Source: JBBQXY01 sp038209195 (GTDB lineage: Bacteria; Chloroflexota; Ktedonobacteria; Ktedonobacterales; Ktedonobacteraceae). Taken from it: a stretch of DNA of 64,000 nt. Shown here piece after piece: positions 60,891 through 64,000 of the stretch (positions are counted from its first letter, which is position 1; the number at the start of each line of letters is the position of its first letter). The stretch is taken from positions 9,617 through 73,616 of the forward strand of contig JBBQXY010000007.1 in assembly GCA_038209195.1 (NCBI GenBank), given 5' to 3'. A program made the translations under genes and the position numbers. The notes below the pieces were generated by a model that was not told the DNA's origin, ran no database searches, and saw only the letters and a list, made by a program, of their open reading frames with translations.

Positions 60891-62048
60891 ATGAGAGCTG
60901 CCGCTGTGGCGTTGGTGTTGATTGTTGGTGCAGCAGTTGTCCTCTGGTACGGTAACACATTGAATTCATGGGTACTTGGTGGGTTGATTGGTGGGTTGGC
61001 GGCATTGCTTCTCAGTATTCCTATCTCCCTGACCCTTTTCTCCTATCTCTCACGTCGCCATGAAGAGCAACTTCAGGCTGAAGCACAAGAGGACATCGTC
61101 ACCGTTCAGGAAGAAGAAGCCTACGACTCCATGCAAGCTCCCCCTGAAGTCTATGAGTCTGATGCTTACTTACTCACTCCTCCTGTTGAAAGATTAGCAA
61201 GAGAGCAGCGCACCGCCAATCGCAATCTTCCCGCACCTTCTGTGCCACGTTTGCCAGCCGCCCGACAGAACCAGTCGCAACTGGCCATGGAAAGACAACA
61301 GTATCGCCAGCGTGCCAATGACTACGCATCTGAACCGGAGCGGCAACAGAGACCAGCAAGTGGAGAGCGAGGGAGAGGCAATTCGGAGCAAATGCGCCGC
61401 CCTCTGCCTCCTAAGCCAGTACGTTATCCGGGTTTCCCTGGCTACCAAACAAATGCACAGCGCAGCTATCATCAGACTGCCGCTTTACGTGCTGCTCGTA
61501 TGGAGGCGGCGCAACAACAAGATGGCGATACCTATGGCATGCCCCAGCAATTTAAGCGAGTACCAGCGGTGCGCTCTAATCAAAATGTTGCCAAAGTGCC
61601 ACGAACTTCACGTCAGTTGCAGCCGTCGCAGCAAACTCCCAGCCATTATAGCCCAAAACGCACAGTGGAAGGTTCATCCTTACCGTCGAATGGTAATCGC
61701 GCCTTACCACGCCCAGGTGAAAGCCGCAACAACCAGACAACAGGGAATCTCTATCCCCGCCGACAAGAGCCTCAAACAGATAAAATTGATACAGGGTATC
61801 CGCAAAATCCACAAACAGATCAAATACGCCGCTCACCCCAAACAGGCCAGACCACCCGTAACCCACAGGTGGAACCGCAACGCCGCACCCCTGATTTCAC
61901 GACGGGTAACCTGAAAGCACCACTTGTGCGACGCGCCCCCTATATGTATGAAGATGATCCGCTGCGTCAGGAATTGGCACAGCAAATAGACACCACAGGC
62001 ATGCGCCGCCGCTCCTCCCGACCTTTGGATTATGAGAACGAAGAATAG
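60891..62048 (+). CDS. Two-helix membrane protein with long low-complexity cytoplasmic tail
   Basis: AAAGGAAA precedes the ATG at 60891. The 385-residue protein begins with two hydrophobic helices (about 4-20 and 28-52), then a long hydrophilic tail (55-385) rich in Q, R, P, N and S with no predicted fold. Short motifs recur, such as P-Q-T-D-K/Q-I and T-G-N-L, and an acidic patch E-D-I-V-T-V-Q-E-E-E-A follows the second helix. The last 45 residues (R-R-A-P-Y-M-Y-E-D-D-P-L-R-Q-E-L) look more ordered and could bind a partner. No family is recognised. It is followed by a DedA gene with a similar P/Q-rich tail. Confidence 0.65.
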   Translation: MRAAAVALVLIVGAAVVLWYGNTLNSWVLGGLIGGLAALLLSIPISLTLFSYLSRRHEEQLQAEAQEDIVTVQEEEAYDSMQAPPEVYESDAYLLTPPVERLAREQRTANRNLPAPSVPRLPAARQNQSQLAMERQQYRQRANDYASEPERQQRPASGERGRGNSEQMRRPLPPKPVRYPGFPGYQTNAQRSYHQTAALRAARMEAAQQQDGDTYGMPQQFKRVPAVRSNQNVAKVPRTSRQLQPSQQTPSHYSPKRTVEGSSLPSNGNRALPRPGESRNNQTTGNLYPRRQEPQTDKIDTGYPQNPQTDQIRRSPQTGQTTRNPQVEPQRRTPDFTTGNLKAPLVRRAPYMYEDDPLRQELAQQIDTTGMRRRSSRPLDYENEE

Positions 62049-62150
62049 TATGTGCAAGTTATAGTACTAAAAACCTCGAAGTGCTAGCCCCTTCGCGTAA
62101 ATTATGCTAAGATACGGTAAACGTGTTGGATTGCGAAGGAGGCAAATTTA

Positions 62151-63119
62151 TTGTTAACGCATTTAACTGATACACTAACTTTACTTATTACAAACCTTTA
62201 TGTAACAACTGGCTTGATAGGCATCATACTTGCTATGGCTATCGAAAGTTGTTGTATTCCGCTCCCCAGTGAAATTGTCATGCCGCTTGCAGGTATTATG
62301 CTGGTAAGTGGAAAACTACTTCACGGAACAAATTTCCTTGTAGGTCTGGCCTTAATTGCGCTGGCCGGTGCCGTGGGTTGTTTAATTGGTTCGATCGCTG
62401 CTTACGGTATTGGCTATGCTGGTGGACGCCCCTTGATGTTGAAGTATGGTCGCTATCTGCTGATCTCACAGCACGATGCCGATAAAGCCGATCAGTTCTT
62501 CCAAAAATGGGGTAGTGCAACCGCTTTCTTCTCCCGCCTTTTACCGGTGATTCGTACATACATCTCGCTCCCTGCTGGTATCTCAAGGATGCCCTTTGTC
62601 AAATTTTGCATCTATACATTCGTTGGCTCTTTCCTGTGGAGTCTTCTGCTCGCGTATATTGGCACCATCATAGGTGGCAATCTGGCAACGTTGAGCCCCA
62701 TTTTCCATAGCCTTGATGTTGTGATTCTCGTCGTATTGGTAGTGCTAGTTGCCCTCTACATCTGGCGACATATACGCAATGACCGCAAAGCGCGTGTAGC
62801 TCTTGCCACGAGCCAGGCAGCACCTACACAATCGCCTCCGCCACAACAAGCTTGGGGAGAGCAACCACCACAATACCAGCAGCCCGCGCAACCTCAGCCT
62901 CCACAAGGTTGGAACCAGCAGCCCGCTCAGCCCCCACAAGGTTGGAACCAGCAGCCCCCACAACAGTTTAAATCACCAGTATCACAGTCGGGTTGGAATC
63001 AGCCATCACCAACACCTTCACCACAGTCCCAGTCGCCACAACAAGGCTGGGGTCAACAGCCGCCACCAACATGGCCCACGCAAAATGGTGACAATGACCG
63101 CACAGTACGCCGTGGCTAG
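62151..63119 (+). CDS. DedA family (SNARE-associated/VTT) membrane protein with P/Q-rich tail
   Basis: AAGGAGG lies eight bases before the TTG at 62151, giving 322 residues. The first 210 are a DedA domain with the signature I-E-S-C-C-I-P-L-P-S-E (Glu in E-x-x-x-P-x-P-x-E), F-x-R-x-x-P-x-x-R as F-S-R-L-L-P-V-I-R-T-Y-I-S-L-P-A-G, and G-S-F-L-W. DedA proteins move undecaprenyl phosphate or phospholipids across the membrane. The last 110 residues are disordered, rich in P, Q and W, with an 11-residue P-Q-G-W-N-Q-Q-P unit repeated (33 bp apart at 62901 and 62934). The tail is not usual for the family. Confidence 0.88.
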   Translation: MLTHLTDTLTLLITNLYVTTGLIGIILAMAIESCCIPLPSEIVMPLAGIMLVSGKLLHGTNFLVGLALIALAGAVGCLIGSIAAYGIGYAGGRPLMLKYGRYLLISQHDADKADQFFQKWGSATAFFSRLLPVIRTYISLPAGISRMPFVKFCIYTFVGSFLWSLLLAYIGTIIGGNLATLSPIFHSLDVVILVVLVVLVALYIWRHIRNDRKARVALATSQAAPTQSPPPQQAWGEQPPQYQQPAQPQPPQGWNQQPAQPPQGWNQQPPQQFKSPVSQSGWNQPSPTPSPQSQSPQQGWGQQPPPTWPTQNGDNDRTVRRG

Positions 63120-63143
63120 TGTTTTGTTAATCTTCATGTGAAG

Positions 63144-63199
63144 GGGTGGGGGGAATCCTAACATGTAGGGACGCCCCTTGTGGGCGTCCGGCCCCACCC
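63144..63199. repeat. Nested-hairpin REP-like element
   Basis: GGGTGGGG (63144-63151) pairs with CCCCACCC (63192-63199) around an inner hairpin GGACGCCC-N5-GGGCGTCC (63169-63189). The GGGACGCCC...GGGCGTCC core resembles a repeat common in bacterial intergenic DNA. It lies between the DedA gene and the third copy of the multi-hairpin repeat. Confidence 0.5.
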
Positions 63200-63237
63200 A
63201 GCAATTGAACCTTGACAGTCCACTAATGCCCTTCATT

Positions 63238-63400
63238 TGACGAGCAGGGATGCAAGGGGTGCAACCCCTTGACTGGGTTCCAGGGCTGCGCCCTGGTTCT
63301 CCTCATTATGACGAGCAAGGATGCATTGGGTGCAACCCCTTGACTGGGTTCCAGGGCTGCGCCCTAGTCCTCCCTTCCTCCTCTGCCGCCGAAGGCGGCC
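63238..63400 (+). repeat. Multi-hairpin dispersed repeat, copy 3 (71-bp tandem duplication)
   Basis: The core unit starting at TGACGAGC (63238) repeats at 63309, a 71-bp period. Each unit holds an AAGGGGTGCAACCCCTT-type hairpin (partly decayed in the second unit), GACTGGGTTCC, and CCAGGGC/GCCCTGG or its CTAGGGC variant. The second unit continues into a C/T-rich tract and the GCCGCC-GAA-GGCGGC hairpin (63385-63399). It shares this layout with 28087-28162 and, reversed, 47124-47209. Confidence 0.75.
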
Positions 63401-63438
63401 AGTTAAGAAATGAGAGGCGAAAGGACCACAAAAATTGA

Positions 63439-63831
63439 TTAGTTTGTAACGATTTTCTCTGGACGTAGCACAACAAGCACACGGCTGGGATCATTCACCA
63501 CTCCTTGAACGCCCTGTTCAACTTTCTCTGCTGGCATATATTTCTTCATCACCATGCGCACAAGTTCAGCAAAATCGTGCTCAATAATTTCCGCTTTCCC
63601 ATAAGCCGTCACATACTTATGTGTAGCAAAATCATCGACAATCAGTGAGATAGAGGGGTCTCGCTTGATGTTTGGATACTTAGCGCGATCTTTCGTCGTC
63701 GAAAAATAAAAGCATGTGCCATCCCAGGCATACCAGACAGTTGTGAGTTGAGGCCCGCCAACAACCCGGTTGATGCCCACAATGGCGTTGTTTGGCTTTG
63801 AAAGCAGTGTGTCCATCTCTTCAGATGTCAT
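63439..63831 (-). CDS. PPOX-class FMN/F420-binding split-barrel protein
   Basis: The 130-residue protein has the pyridoxamine 5'-phosphate oxidase-like fold. G-G-P-Q-L-T-T-V-W-Y-A-W-D-G-T, F-Y-F-S-T-T-K-D-R-A-K-Y-P-N-I-K-R-D-P, and V-T-A-Y-G-K-A-E-I-I are the first barrel strands and the phosphate-binding T/K-R-x-K pair. The S-T-T-x-x-R-x-K-x-x-x-I-x-R-D-P pattern marks the PPOX class that includes many F420-dependent members. Substrate and cofactor (FMN or F420) are not distinguishable by eye. It ends the window's annotated genes. Confidence 0.82.
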   Translation of the reverse strand: MTSEEMDTLLSKPNNAIVGINRVVGGPQLTTVWYAWDGTCFYFSTTKDRAKYPNIKRDPSISLIVDDFATHKYVTAYGKAEIIEHDFAELVRMVMKKYMPAEKVEQGVQGVVNDPSRVLVVLRPEKIVTN

Positions 63832-64000
63832 ACGTATGTGTGCTCCATTTCATTAGAGTAAATTACCCGTTGTATACAGTATATCATAGCAAGAGATGGC
63901 GTATGACCGATGAACGATCTTTTCATTGCTCATGGAACCCACGGCACAAATCACACCCTCACATTCTCGCTAGCCTTGACCTCAATTTCAGGTTTCCTGG
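63832..64000. other. No feature seen
   Basis: The 169 bp after the PPOX gene start have no frame, hairpin or promoter that I can support, other than that the promoter of the minus-strand PPOX gene should lie at its left edge. Confidence 0.3.

Noticed and set aside
1..64000. tRNA or rRNA genes.
   Set aside because: No cloverleaf with a GGTTCRANYCC-type arm and no rRNA-like stretch was recognised on either strand, within the limits of reading by eye.

Overview
The window looks like a chromosomal stretch from a filamentous or soil-type member of the Chloroflexota, most likely class Ktedonobacteria. This is an inference from gene content: a Ser/Thr kinase with an N-terminal zinc ribbon and a C-terminal seven-blade WD40 propeller, an XRE-type regulator with a long TPR tail, several F420-type flavoenzymes, a tricorn-like protease, many extracytoplasmic or oligopeptide-degrading peptidases, and no outer-membrane genes. 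Base composition is close to 50% GC throughout. There is no rRNA, tRNA, CRISPR array or prophage that I can see.

Layout. 0-4.5 kb: tail of an amidohydrolase, then an acetoin dehydrogenase operon (acoA-acoB-acoC-acoX) with a long hairpin between acoB and acoC. 4.7-8.5 kb: a PMT-like membrane glycosyltransferase, a DDN-type reductase, an orphan HicB and an F420-type luciferase-like oxidoreductase. 8.5-15.6 kb: a tricorn protease, a membrane-anchored FKBP, a four-helix membrane protein and the Ser/Thr kinase-WD40 protein. 15.7-19.1 kb: an overlapping histidine kinase / response regulator / receiver-kinase cascade. 19.4-25.7 kb: an S9 peptidase, a YhdH-like reductase, leuA with a long attenuator-like leader, and a cyclase-family hydrolase. 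25.7-34.4 kb: a pentapeptide-repeat channel-like protein, a small membrane protein, a second DDN-type reductase, a short transposon-like element (MITE), an S53 protease lipoprotein, an amidohydrolase, an alpha/beta hydrolase and a sugar kinase-like ATPase. 34.9-41.9 kb: a stand-alone CheB, a CheB-CheR-PAS fusion, an XRE-TPR regulator, a HEAT-like protein and an EF-P with an unusual tip residue. 41.9-49.4 kb: an MFS transporter and an envelope operon (O-antigen ligase-like, LPG-synthase/flippase-like, ybeY, dgkA), then a UDP-sugar decarboxylase/epimerase and an ornithine cyclodeaminase family enzyme. 49.4-54.1 kb: a complete IS200/IS605 element (tnpA, tnpB) inserted just upstream of a CPBP protease gene, a DUF6483-like gene and gltX. 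54.3-63.8 kb: a YfhO-like membrane protein, lysA, YggT, a zinc-ribbon protein, a BFN nuclease-like protein, lexA with a candidate SOS operator, a low-complexity membrane protein, a DedA protein and a PPOX-class protein.

Non-coding structure is the most distinctive aspect. A GC-rich multi-hairpin repeat occurs three times (28.1, 47.1 and 63.3 kb). One copy lies inside a 161-bp element with 19-bp terminal inverted repeats and a 6-bp target duplication. Its hairpins show compensatory changes between copies. Separately, five long hairpins with arms of 17-31 bp and mostly no U-tract lie in gaps after genes. The leuA leader carries a near-consensus promoter, a leucine-rich 97-codon ORF and two U-tailed hairpins.

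Where an upstream Shine-Dalgarno sequence clearly favours an internal start over the longest open frame, the internal start is given.
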